NCBI GenBank assembly: GCA_010405405.1
Contig: MU004238.1
Span: 321,530 to 385,529, forward strand
Direction: 5' to 3'
Origin: Microthyrium microscopicum
Lineage: Eukaryota > Ascomycota > Dothideomycetes > Microthyriales > Microthyriaceae
Length of the DNA stretch: 64,000 nt
Of the stretch, positions 12,628 to 21,487 are shown one piece after another. The number at the start of each line of letters is the position of its first letter. Within the stretch, counting starts at the first letter, position 1. The position numbers were made by a program, and so were the translations under genes. The notes under the pieces were generated by a model that made no database searches, had not been told where the DNA came from, and saw only the letters and a program-made list of their open reading frames with translations.

Positions 12628-14151
12628 TCATGCCTCAGCTTGATGTCGCATGTGTCGCAGAAGTACACGCTCTGGTGCCGTGTTAGCTATTGTGACAATC
12701 GAAAGGGCCAGGATGTTCAAGAGTAGAGTCGAACGGCTTGGAAACCAATGTACTTACTTGAGGTCGCACCTGAAGTTGAGGGTGCCTTCTGTTGCGTTGC
12801 CAGTGTCAACCACTGTTGCAGCCATTCTGATCAAGTGTTAGATACTGCAACAAGCGAAGAAATCAAAGTCCTAGATAAGGTTAGGTACTTACCACGGTTC
12901 GAAGTCAGCGTCTGTCGCTTTGCCACTTCCTTCGAGGGTGTCTTCTGTTGCGACGCCAGTGTCAACCACTGCTGCAACCATTCTGATCTAGTGTTAGATA
13001 CTGTAACAGACGAAGAATCCGAAGTTTTAGATAACAATGGGCACCTACCACGGTTCATATTCGGATTCGACGATAGCATTTCTCGCTTCCCCACTTCCTT
13101 CGAGGGTGTTTTCTGTTGCGATGCCAGTGTCAACCACTGTTGCAACCATTCTGCTCAAGTGTTAGTTGCTGTCACGACGGCTAATGGCTTAGATAATGAT
13201 GGGTCTTTACCACGGTGCATATTGGGGTTGGAAGTGAGCGTCTGGCGCTTAGCAACTTCCTTCGAGGGTGTCTTCTGTTGCGATGCCAGTGTCAACCACT
13301 GCTGCAACCACTCTGGACGAGTGTTAGTTGCTGTAACAGAGACCAAGGCTGACATAACGATGGGCACTTACCACGGTTCATATTGGGCTCAGAAGTTGGC
13401 GGCTGTCGCTTTGCCATTTCCTTCGAAGGAGTCTTCTGTTGTGATGCCAGTGTCAACCACTGCTGTAGCCATTCTGGTTAAGTGTTAGCTGCTAATTCGT
13501 TGTGACAGACGCGAATTCCAATAGCTTATACAACGAGCTCAAACTCCCACAAGGCTAAATTACTTACCGCGGTTCGCAACTGGTGTCGCAGCCGGCATCT
13601 GTCGCTTCACCACTTCCTTCCAAAAAGGTCCCCATTCTGGTCCAGTGTTAGTGACCAATTTGCTGTGACAAACGGAAGACCAGAAATTGAGACAAGGAAA
13701 CCGAACACCCTCAAAGCCATGTTACTTACGGCGGGTCACACTCGGAGTCGCAGCTGGCGTCGCCTGCATGACATGAGCATCCGCCGTAGCCGTGGTAGTG
13801 AGGCCATCTATACGCTCGTCAGTGATTTTCATGCCATCTGTCTCAGTTGAACTCACCGGGTCCCAGTGTCCAGTCGATCTTTGGTGGGAACCAGCCAGTG
13901 CAGAGAGCTCCATTCGGGCAGCAGGCAGCACCAAGAGTGCCGACGGACCATGCTTTGGCGGTGGTTGAGCAGCAGCCGGCGCCGTTATTGGCCAGAGTGT
14001 AGGTAGTGCCGGAGGCTGTTGGGCAGATGCCAGTTGGATGAGGCTTGAGAGCTGGCTGGTAGGCGCGAGTTATGGTGGGTGCCGCGTCTAATGGGCTAGA
14101 GTCCGCAAGGACAGAGACGATGAACGCTAGGAGAAGAATGAAAATCTTCAT
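12628..14151 (-). CDS. Secreted repeat protein with six periodic Lys-Arg sites: putative kexin-processed peptide precursor
   Basis: Nine exons can be read on the minus strand: 13857-14151, 13730-13807, 13568-13636, 13372-13473, 13211-13312, 13049-13150, 12893-12982, 12758-12826, 12628-12671, joining to 316 residues. Every junction is phase 1 and has GT donor and CTAACAC...CAG-type acceptor signals (the first intron ends in TATAG). Residues 1-16 are a signal peptide (MKIFILLLAFIVSVLA). Residues 43-85 hold five Cys, including two CC pairs at about 60-61 and 76-77. From about residue 125 the protein consists of repeats, each encoded by one exon, with core EWLQQWLTLASQQKTPSKE followed by KR. KR pairs fall at residues 135-136, 169-170, 203-204, 237-238, 271-272 and 303-304, so Kex2-type cleavage would give four 34-residue peptides and one of 32, mostly starting with Gln. 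No known family was recognised. The last exon is the least certain: without the final splice the frame would end at TGA 12717-12719. Confidence 0.8.
12758..13807 (-). repeat. Tandem exon-plus-intron repeat array (about 160-bp units)
   Basis: Five well conserved units start, on the minus strand, at 13473, 13312, 13150, 12982 and 12826 (spacing 161, 162, 168, 156 bp). Each unit is one coding exon plus the following intron; introns also resemble each other (GTAAGTNCCCAT...CTAACACT...CAG). Two more diverged units lie at 13636 and 13807. Duplication therefore copied exon and intron together, and the symmetric 1-1 phase keeps the frame open whatever the copy number. Confidence 0.85.
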
Positions 14152-15322
14152 GATGATGATTGGTTGTGAGAGTTTGCTTTGATTGTGGATTGGATGAGAC
14201 TTGTAGAACTATTTGGGGTTTGTATGGTTTGAAGAGAAGATGATGTTGTAGAAAGGTTGGAGGATGTAGACCAGAGACAAAAAGCTTTAAATAGTCCAAT
14301 GTTCAGCTACGGGGTGCGGTAGAACGTTCAGTAGTATGACTGCTGAGATTTCGAAGTAGAAGGCGGGTTGAAAGTGTGGTGTTGTTCTCTCAAATTTGGC
14401 TCGAGCCTCCCTCTAAAGTCCTGCGATTTGTCGATTGGGCAAGTCCGCCGTGTGTTACGACCTTCTCAGGAAGTAGCTGCTGCTTTTGTTCCAATTTACT
14501 GCGTGAGGTACTCGTGTGGAAGTCGCAGCTCGCGACGATGGAATCAAGTGCTAAAGAAGGCTGCGATAAGGCTGAAGCCTCATGGTGGTTTCTACTTTCT
14601 AGCTATTTCGGTCGACAAGGCAGTTCTCGAAAAATGACTAAAGCGAACAAGGAAGGGTTCTTTGATCTTTTGAGTAGGAACTCTCCTGATCTATATATCT
14701 TGCTTGTATATCCAGATGCAATGCAGCACTGTTAGAGCCTCAGAAATGAATTGCCTGGTTGTGCAGGGATGAAACATCAACCACAAACCATTCGCGGGGA
14801 CCCGTTTGCGGCTGTTTGAAATAACCATGATTATCTGCAGTGGTCAATTGACGTGCGCCCTGATTCTCGTACTTCTAAAATTATCAACTTTTGCAATTTC
14901 AAGTCCGTAGGTCAGGCTGGCCTTCACAGACATTTCATACTCTGCTCACAGGTATTGGTATAGTCACTGCTATATTTACAACGATTTCATGATACCAAGT
15001 GCCCCCTTTGTGTTCTAATACATTCCTCATTACAAGAAACTCAAGAGTCGGCTGGCTTCTACAAGTTGTTCTGGCTTGAGCTGGTCTTAAGATGAATTTT
15101 GTAGATGATGTATAATGAGCCAATGTCTCTCTTTTTCCTGGGGTCTACTACCTGTGTAGTTCTGCAATGTATCGAGCATCTACATTGATAAAATCCGTAC
15201 CCGCTTTGATCGAGGTAGACATAAAAAATATATATACAATGAAATTTCCAAGACCGAGCCGCATCTACATATCCCCACTGTCGCGGATCCAGCGCCACGG
15301 GTTCATCTACCTCTCTCTAACT
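14152..15322. other. Intergenic region, no gene seen
   Basis: Contains the promoter of the repeat precursor gene (left) and the downstream flank of the small Cys-rich gene (right). Open frames at 14368-14735 overlap each other and show no domain-like features. Confidence 0.55.
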
Positions 15323-15662
15323 TCATCCCGTCGCACACTTGGCACAAACGCCCTCCGGATCTGACGCCCTATTTTGATCATTAGTGCAATGTTCGTCATT
15401 TGCATTGTAAACCTTACCCAGGCCCACAGCAAACTGCTGACGAAGTCGTGTTATAGCACGCATTGCGCGGCCCACAGGACCGGATCATCGTACACTTGTC
15501 GCCAAAGCACTGATTGATGTTTCCAGGCGGACATGCTCCGCCGCCGTCGTTTATTGTTGGGATGATACCATTAATACACCGCAGCTTGGGTGCTCCAGGG
15601 CCCTGTGCGGCGGCCATTGAGCCGAGCAGCAGCGCAACGCCGGCGAACAACGATAGCTGCAT
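15323..15662 (-). CDS. Small secreted cysteine-rich protein
   Basis: Two exons on the minus strand (15418-15662 and 15323-15368, intron of 49 bp with GTAAGG donor and CACTAAT branch) encode 96 residues. A signal peptide (MQLSLFAGVALLLGSMAAAQ) is followed by a mature chain with ten cysteines, compatible with five disulphides. Reading through the intron would stop after GPG; splicing adds GASDPEGVCAKCATG with two further cysteines, which supports the intron. Short length, secretion and Cys density are typical of apoplastic effector-like or antimicrobial proteins, but no family was recognised, so that role is inference. Confidence 0.8.
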
Positions 15663-16560
15663 GCTTTTGCTTTTATAGGAAGATTTTGTGAGTTGAAACG
15701 AGAGACTGGAGTGAGGAAAACAAATACTTGGGAGAAGATCGTGCGAGCGTGGATATTATGTTCTATTTGAATCTTTTGATCCAGGGGTGGTTGCCAGATT
15801 GGGCTGGGTGATTGACTTTGGCCGGTTGGTCATTTGCACTATATTGCAGTTATTTTTGAGTGAATCTGGCATAGAAAATGTAAAGTGCCCAGGGCCCAGA
15901 TGGGTGGTATCCTGGTGCATTCATCTCTAATCGACGTATAAAGAATTGCTTAATCTTATAGTTATTGGAACATTATGAAAGGCTGAGAGCTCCCCATTGG
16001 TGAAGAAAACACTCCTCATTTGATAGAAAGTTTCTTCTTTCTTGTTTACACAGCTCATCATCGGTCATCAACACCTAGCTGATCGTGACACATGCCTTGT
16101 CAGATTGATCGGACAGACACTATTTCATTGTAAACTTTTGGTACTCACTGCTTGCAGGCTCCAGTCATGTGCGAAAGTCAACTTCTTGTTTCGTTGACAT
16201 GTTGTAGCAGTCAATGGTGTTATTCATGGTGAAAATTCGAGCTATTTTACTCCTCAGTACCATTATTACGGCGTATATTTTGATCTCCATCGTCACTATA
16301 CTCTCCAGCATTAGTGAAGCTTATTCATCAGGTTGGCTATATAAAGGCTCGAACCCAAGCGCTACCATTAAGCGCATTGCAAGAAACTAGAAGACAAACC
16401 AAAAGAACTGGCTAAAGCCTAAGGACTCTAAACTCAACCAATATCAATCAACACCCAAAGTTATATCTACCTGCCTTACTTTTCTAACATCAAATCAACG
16501 TGACCAGTAAGCATAATCGCTGATTAGACAAAACAAGTAATTGACGCTTTACTAGCCACA
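15663..16560. other. Promoter and leader region between divergent small secreted genes
   Basis: No gene seen. Holds the upstream region of the minus-strand Cys-rich gene and the TATA box and leader intron (16507-16555) of the plus-strand secreted gene at 16561. Confidence 0.55.
16338..16347 (+). promoter_or_regulatory. TATA box of the first paired secreted gene
   Basis: TATATAAAGG lies 223 bp before the ATG at 16561. A 49-bp leader intron (16507-16555) sits between them, so the transcription start is probably a few tens of bases downstream of this box. Confidence 0.55.
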
Positions 16561-16827
16561 ATGAAACTCTACCTCGTCTTAACACTTATGAGTGTTTTTC
16601 GTTTCCTTACACCGGTCGCTGCCGACTGTCACAATACCTGGCTCGGTGATTTCCACGATGGGGACCACATTTGCGGCGGAGATAGTGCGAATGGAGCACC
16701 GAATGTGAAAGGAATATACGTTTGCAATGGACGACAATGGCTCCTTGCGGCGGACTGTGGCCCTCGTTGCAATTGTGGATATGTAGGAGCTGGTGAGAAT
16801 CCTATCATTCCGTACTGTTGGTGCTAA
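16561..16827 (+). CDS. Small secreted cysteine-rich protein, tandem copy 1
   Basis: Single coding exon of 88 residues: signal peptide ending near TPVAA, then a mature chain with eight cysteines and the closing motif YCWC. The start is fixed by the signal peptide and by the copy at 17558, with which it shares MKLYL, LTPVAA, GDHICG, GIYVC and LAADC. Both genes also carry a 49-bp intron in the leader ending six bases before the ATG. No known family was recognised. The pattern suggests four disulphides and an extracellular role, for example an effector-like or antimicrobial protein; that is inference. Confidence 0.82.
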   Translation: MKLYLVLTLMSVFRFLTPVAADCHNTWLGDFHDGDHICGGDSANGAPNVKGIYVCNGRQWLLAADCGPRCNCGYVGAGENPIIPYCWC

Positions 16828-17357
16828 GCGTATGATACGGATTGAATTCAGGCAGATGAAGATCAGGGATATATTGAAGGGAATGATAACATTCCGGTTC
16901 CGGCTTCACTGTTTGTTCATCTAGGCAGATAACCTCCTACTTGTTAGGTAAATAGTGACGAAATAAAGTTGTTCGTCTTGGAATCCATACTCTTCTTCTC
17001 CACTCAACCTCTTAATATGAATTAGAGAAGTCTTTTTCGATTCAATATTTCAAGTTTCACGGGGCCTGGGCTGCTATACAGGTAGTTACGACAGTCCTGA
17101 ATGACCTTGCCTTTCTCAGGATATCTGCACAGAAACCGACTTAGAGTACCCAGCTTGCAGGCTTCACTTTTTGAAACCTCAAAATTTCACTAATTCAATG
17201 TGATGACATAACACCAGGTCACAATGGCCGTCAACACTCTGTAGTGAATCCTCAGCCGTATTGACTCCTCAATAAGGAAAGTGCCATGTGCAGTGTCAAA
17301 CTTCATCGTCACTACTTTCTCATTATTTTGGTGATTGATTTCTTCCAGCTCAACAAG

Positions 17358-17366
17358 TATTTAAGG
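17358..17366 (+). promoter_or_regulatory. TATA-like box of the second paired secreted gene
   Basis: TATTTAAGG lies 200 bp before the ATG at 17558, a position close to that of the TATA box in the upstream copy. Confidence 0.45.
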
Positions 17367-17557
17367 CCCCAAACCACCAATTTTTATAACTGACCGACTC
17401 GCGACCAATACATCAAGCACAAACCCTTTGGAAGTCCACTTTCGACTCAAGAAACACCAACATTCGACTCTATCTCTTCTTGAGATCAATCCAACGAGAC
17501 CCGTAAGTACAATCCCAGATTCAAGCAAAGCAAATAACTAACACTTTCTAGGTCACA

Positions 17558-17815
17558 ATGAAACTCTATCTCACCTTGGCTCTTATGGGGGTTCTTCATT
17601 TCCTCACGCCAGTTGCTGCCAACTGCTACACAAAATACAACAACGAGATCTTCGGCAATGGCGATCACATCTGCGGCCCGGACATTCTTGGAGGTTCAGG
17701 TGACAACGGAATCTACGTCTGTGATGGAAAGGAATGGCACCTTGCAGCTGACTGCAACAGTTGCATTTGCGGATATGAAGGAGGTGGCCACCACAATCCA
17801 TACTGTTTCTGCTAG
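17558..17815 (+). CDS. Small secreted cysteine-rich protein, tandem copy 2
   Basis: Single coding exon of 85 residues, paralogous to the gene at 16561. The signal peptide is nearly identical (MKLYLTLALMGVLHFLTPVAA), the eight cysteines align and the chain ends YCFC. A leader intron occupies 17503-17551 (GTAAGT...CTAACACTTTCTAG), the same length and distance from the ATG as in copy 1. Divergence between the two lies mainly in the loop between the second and third cysteines, so they have probably been kept as separate functional genes. Function unknown. Confidence 0.82.
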   Translation: MKLYLTLALMGVLHFLTPVAANCYTKYNNEIFGNGDHICGPDILGGSGDNGIYVCDGKEWHLAADCNSCICGYEGGGHHNPYCFC

Positions 17816-18178
17816 GCTTCAGAACCGATCGAGTTCATGTGAAGGAAGATGCCATGCCAGAACAGAGTAGATTGCCATCATGACTGGGCACAGCTTTCCT
17901 GGGCTTGAAGTAACAATTACATGTTGATGTTATTGCAAACTATGTTTTTTGTCTCCGGATCACCCACCATGCTCTCATGTGAAACTGAACCAGCACAATG
18001 GATGTCAAAAGATATTTCAAAAATCACCTAGCGGATTTTATACTATGACAATTGTCACCCGATTGCGGTTCCACCTGAAGCTCAGCAATGATATATAATT
18101 CTCATGGTAGGCAGTTCCCATCAATGTCATTACAATATTGATCCCTCTATCCCTACAGCCTACCAAACTTTTCACAAA
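17816..18178. other. Short intergenic region
   Basis: 363 bp; nothing seen beyond the 3' flank of the secreted gene and the promoter of the first CGH-family gene. Confidence 0.5.
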
Positions 18179-18409
18179 ATGTGCGAGCTTCACGAAGTCA
18201 CATACCGAAATTGTGGACACAAGGGCCTGCAACAAGTCCCCTGTTTCGCGATCGGGAAAACCAGGAAGATATGCGATCCTTTCGTAGCCACCTGCGAGCG
18301 AACCGAACCTTTCTGGTGTGATGAATGCTGGCAGAAGGAACAAAGGCGGAGTCTGCGTGATAAAGGACGAAAATCCCTATCCACTATCACCGAACTGCGT
18401 TTCACATGA
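18179..18409 (+). CDS. Small 'MC...CGH' cysteine-rich protein, array copy 1
   Basis: 76 residues with no signal peptide or membrane segment. The N-terminus MCELHEVTYRNCGH carries the family signature (Met-Cys, then C-G-H about ten residues later), followed by VPCF, a Cys near residue 32, and a terminal CDEC pair before a basic tail. Spaced Cys/His residues suggest a zinc-bound intracellular module; this is inference. The chosen ATG gives the family N-terminus; an upstream in-frame ATG at 18104 would add 25 residues unlike the paralogues. Similar short proteins are common unannotated ORFs in ascomycetes. Confidence 0.75.
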   Translation: MCELHEVTYRNCGHKGLQQVPCFAIGKTRKICDPFVATCERTEPFWCDECWQKEQRRSLRDKGRKSLSTITELRFT

Positions 18410-18518
18410 AGCCCAACTCTAACCTTCCTTTATTAATGCAATTCATGGATCTCAACTACCGGTATAAGAGGCTATTCTCGTCTTCAAAGTCATCAAACAT
18501 CTATATTGTGTCATAACT

Positions 18519-18746
18519 TGCCAGCTTAAACGAACTGAATATCATCAATGCGGATATATTGTTATAAAACAAGTCCCATGTCTCAAAATTGGCAAAGCAA
18601 AGAGGATATGCGGCCTTCATCTTCCTCTGAGTGAAGAGCACAGAGTTGCCTGGTGTCCTGATTGCTGGAAAAGAAGCGAGATGGACTTCTGTGAGAAAGA
18701 TTCTTTATCTATCACCTGCATTGAGTTCACCGAAAGCCAGCTCTGA
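18519..18746 (+). pseudogene. CGH-family array copy 2, start codon lost
   Basis: An open frame of 75 codons plus stop aligns with copy 1 across its length (YHQCGY for YRNCGH, KQVPCLKIGK for QQVPCFAIGK, AWCPDCW for FWCDECW). The codon where copy 1 has ATG is ACT, and no in-frame ATG lies upstream before the next stop. The His of CGH is Tyr. The body is otherwise undamaged, so loss is probably recent, or translation begins in an exon not recognised here. Confidence 0.65.
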
Positions 18747-18832
18747 CATATAAAAATGCAACCAATCCCCCCTGAGCTCTTGACAACTCCATTCCCATCA
18801 AACAACAATCGTAAGACCCAACTCCTAGCAAG

Positions 18833-19054
18833 ATGTGCGATTTCATAGAGATCATCTACAGGCACTGTGGACATTTCGGCTGGCGTAATGTTCCATGTTT
18901 TATGCTTGGTACCACTGGCCAATTATGCCAACCTCCAACGAACGTATTTCAAGACCATAATGCTTTCGGCTTTTGTGAGGAATGCTGGGCCAAGCGACAG
19001 TCCAAATATTTGCCTGACGGAGTTTATGCCATGTGGGATGAGAGATTTCATTAA
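18833..19054 (+). CDS. Small 'MC...CGH' cysteine-rich protein, array copy 3
   Basis: 73 residues: MCDFIEIIYRHCGH, then NVPCFMLG, a Cys near residue 32 and the FCEECW pair, ending in an acidic tail. It is intact and matches array copy 1 in the order and approximate spacing of its six cysteines. No signal peptide, so probably cytosolic or nuclear. Function unknown. Confidence 0.75.
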   Translation: MCDFIEIIYRHCGHFGWRNVPCFMLGTTGQLCQPPTNVFQDHNAFGFCEECWAKRQSKYLPDGVYAMWDERFH

Positions 19055-19465
19055 AACTTCATCATAAATAAGCAAACGTTTGCTGAGACTACCTTGTGCA
19101 TTGTATCTGATCCTATCCATTTGACTCAGTGTGATAAAGTTCCATCGCATGACCTGCTCGTTTCACTATTTCAGATCTTGATGTCATTTATCGCCCTGAC
19201 ATCAATACGTCTCATATCTAGATATAACCACGGATGAGGTCACACTTGATTCAACGTATTCTAAGGAATGAAGTCCTCTAAGTGCTGGCTTATTCCCATT
19301 GCACGTGTAAGGTGACCCGATTCAGAGCCGTCTTTACTACATTGCCTTTTGATGATATGACCCGCATGCTGCAGCTCATCCAATCCCATTATTTCTACCA
19401 TCCCAAGACATCTGAAGATTTTACTAACAAAGATTAAGGCAGCTTCTTATCCGGGTGCTTACACT
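19055..19465. other. Intergenic stretch within the CGH array
   Basis: No gene seen on either strand. Confidence 0.5.
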
Positions 19466-19615
19466 ATGTGCGGCTGTATGCGTTGTATCTCAATATGGTC
19501 CCCTGAATTCCGCGGAAGCGTTTTCGCTGGCGGAAGAGACCATAATTATGAAGAAGACACATGGACCGCGATGTGTGATCCATGTCTGAGCCTCCCTATC
19601 ACTCGATACGCTTGA
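19466..19615 (+). CDS. Degenerate CGH-family ORF, array copy 4
   Basis: 49 codons starting MCGCMRC and containing the terminal CDPC pair. It aligns best with the next copy (MCDPCLSLPITR against RCDPCLGIATIR). Relative to that copy the first eight or so residues are gone, and its ATG corresponds to an internal Val codon. It is probably a truncated member rather than a working gene, although the frame itself is open. Confidence 0.4.
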   Translation: MCGCMRCISIWSPEFRGSVFAGGRDHNYEEDTWTAMCDPCLSLPITRYA

Positions 19616-19843
19616 AATGGTGGTCTATGACTAGGTACATAATTTACCACACTAGTAACCCGTTCATGTCTCTCAGATTATGGTCATCAAAGCCCGAGGA
19701 TTCTGTACATGATATAAGCATTGTTCCACAGTCTTTTAAGAACCTTTCCTTCCTTCGTGCTCAAATCTTTTTATCATACCAAGGAACAATAAACAATAAT
19801 AGGCAACTTTATGCAACTCCCAGCACATTGGAACGAAGCAAAG

Positions 19844-20068
19844 ATGTGCCACAATCAAGTAACCTACTATACAGTCTGTCGCTGTACCCGTTCAATTCCC
19901 GTATGGTGCGATGAGGCTTAGGGTCGCAATATGGTATGCGCCAGTTGGAAGGAGCGTCCTCTAGACAAACCAATATGGGCTGGGAGGTGCGACCCGTGTC
20001 TAGGGATTGCTACAATAAGATCAATGGCACCTCAAAAATTCCCGCCTGGATGGCGAGATGTGCCATAA
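19844..20068 (+). pseudogene. CGH-family array copy 5 with an in-frame stop
   Basis: The frame starts MCHNQVTYYTVCRC and runs 75 codons to TAA, with TAG at codon 26 (19919-19921). The downstream part keeps the terminal CDPC motif, so the two halves belong to one former gene. No good GT-AG pair that would remove the stop was seen. Classified as a pseudogene. Confidence 0.6.
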
Positions 20069-20535
20069 GGCTTCAACTTTTAACAATACGATGAAATGGC
20101 GTACTCCATGTTAACAATCTGACAGAGTTAGTCAATGACTGCTATTATTTGCTCCATGTTGCGATCGTTGATGCTATGCCTCCTCAAACTTGCCACGTCT
20201 CCCATCTAACTTCCTTGACATTGGGTAAGGCATTAACGAAATACCTTTGAGACTGCGAAGTCGTTGATGAATGGTTCGCATAGGTCAAGCATCTGGTTCA
20301 CTCCATCTACCGTCCGGACTTGTGACTTGAAGGTTTTGAATGTAAAAAGCGACAACGAGTGACTTGGGATCATCTGCAATCGGTATGAATGACTGGGTCC
20401 TATTGACCTACCGTTTACCAACGATAGTATAAACCTTTTCCCCGGCTAGATGGTCCTGCTCGCCCTTAGACAATTTCCAAACCCATACTACTTGCAAAAG
20501 GATCCAACCCTACTTCATCCAACGAGACCATCACG

Positions 20536-20838
20536 ATGTGTATCCGAACAATAACCTGGCACAAAACTTGCGACCATCCTCAAGATGATCTCGAATGGTG
20601 TAAGGAAGCCATGGATAGAAATCATCCCTGTCAAAGTCCAGAAAAGAACCCATTCCTTGGTGTGAACCTACTTCATCCATGCCAGCAATGCGTTGAAAAC
20701 AGCCTTGGAAATATAAGTCAGGTATCTGAAGGCGATGACAAACAGAAGACGATGACAAACAACGAATTGTGAGTCAAAAGGGTCCAATCTTATCTCAGAC
20801 AATATTCTAATATTTCCAGCCACGAGCAGCATGACTGA
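20536..20838 (+). CDS. Small 'MC...C-D-H' cysteine-rich protein, array copy 6
   Basis: Exons 20536-20768 and 20820-20838 (intron with GTGAGT donor and TTCTAATATTTCCAG acceptor) encode 83 residues. The family layout is kept: MCIRTITWHKTCDH, a middle WCKEA, a Cys at about 32, and the HPCQQC pair. CGH is replaced by CDH. Without splicing the frame would end six residues earlier at TGA 20770. No secretion signal. Confidence 0.65.
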
Positions 20839-21313
20839 CAAGCAGTGTCGTCCGGCAGCGTTTGTGGCTACTATTAACTCCGTCAAACACTGGATAGCAT
20901 CGCGACTGGATATAGATGAACCCCAAAACGAAATCGAGTGACGAGTTCTCCACACGTTTCTTGGTTAGTCAGGATTCTAGAGGACCTGCTGTCTTAGCGA
21001 GGTGTAGGAGTCTGGTGGCTAGTGCGTCTGACTTCACATGTATGACTTATACCGGATTATTAGTTGCTTCACCGTGTGACAGACATCGAAATAGTTGACT
21101 GCGCTGTCACTCGAGCATAAAATGTGAATGAAGTTTTGCCATCACCGATATCTAATCAAGACTTTCCATCCAGATTGGATGGGAAGCAATCAATCAGTGA
21201 CTGTCGGCCTCCAAGGTATAAGTAGCAGCCGTTTCTTTGTTTCAATCCCTGGTAGGAAAGTCCTTTTCTACCTGATAAACAACACAAATATTTTCCAAGA
21301 TATATTCTGCAAG
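20839..21313. other. Intergenic stretch within the CGH array
   Basis: 475 bp without a convincing gene. Confidence 0.5.
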
Positions 21314-21487
21314 ATGTGCTGGCTTATCGAAACCTATCATAAGCTTTGTGGCCATACTACCTCAGATGTGGGGAGATGCTTTCTAGGAAATCAAAGAGGG
21401 AAGGATTGTATTCCAACGGAATGGACGTCTGACCAATTTGTGATCAAGGAAAACTTTTGTTCTGGTTGCCCTAGGAGTAAATTGTAA
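21314..21487 (+). CDS. Small 'MC...CGH' cysteine-rich protein, array copy 7
   Basis: 57 residues: MCWLIETYHKLCGH, then GRCFLGN, a Cys near residue 32 and the closing FCSGC. The frame is open upstream to an ATG at 21128, but only the ATG at 21314 yields the family N-terminus. It is the shortest intact member and lacks the charged tail of the others. Function unknown. Confidence 0.65.
   Translation: MCWLIETYHKLCGHTTSDVGRCFLGNQRGKDCIPTEWTSDQFVIKENFCSGCPRSKL

Noticed and set aside
12748-13488. 246-codon plus-strand ORF with repeated Cys-rich segments across the repeat array
   Set aside because: It is the antisense of alternating exons and introns of the minus-strand gene; it stays open because most units are multiples of three, and it has no splice or signal features of its own.
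12758-13807. CRISPR-like regular repeats
   Set aside because: The periodic sequence is coding exon plus intron in a eukaryotic gene, with long diverged units and no short identical repeats separated by unique spacers.
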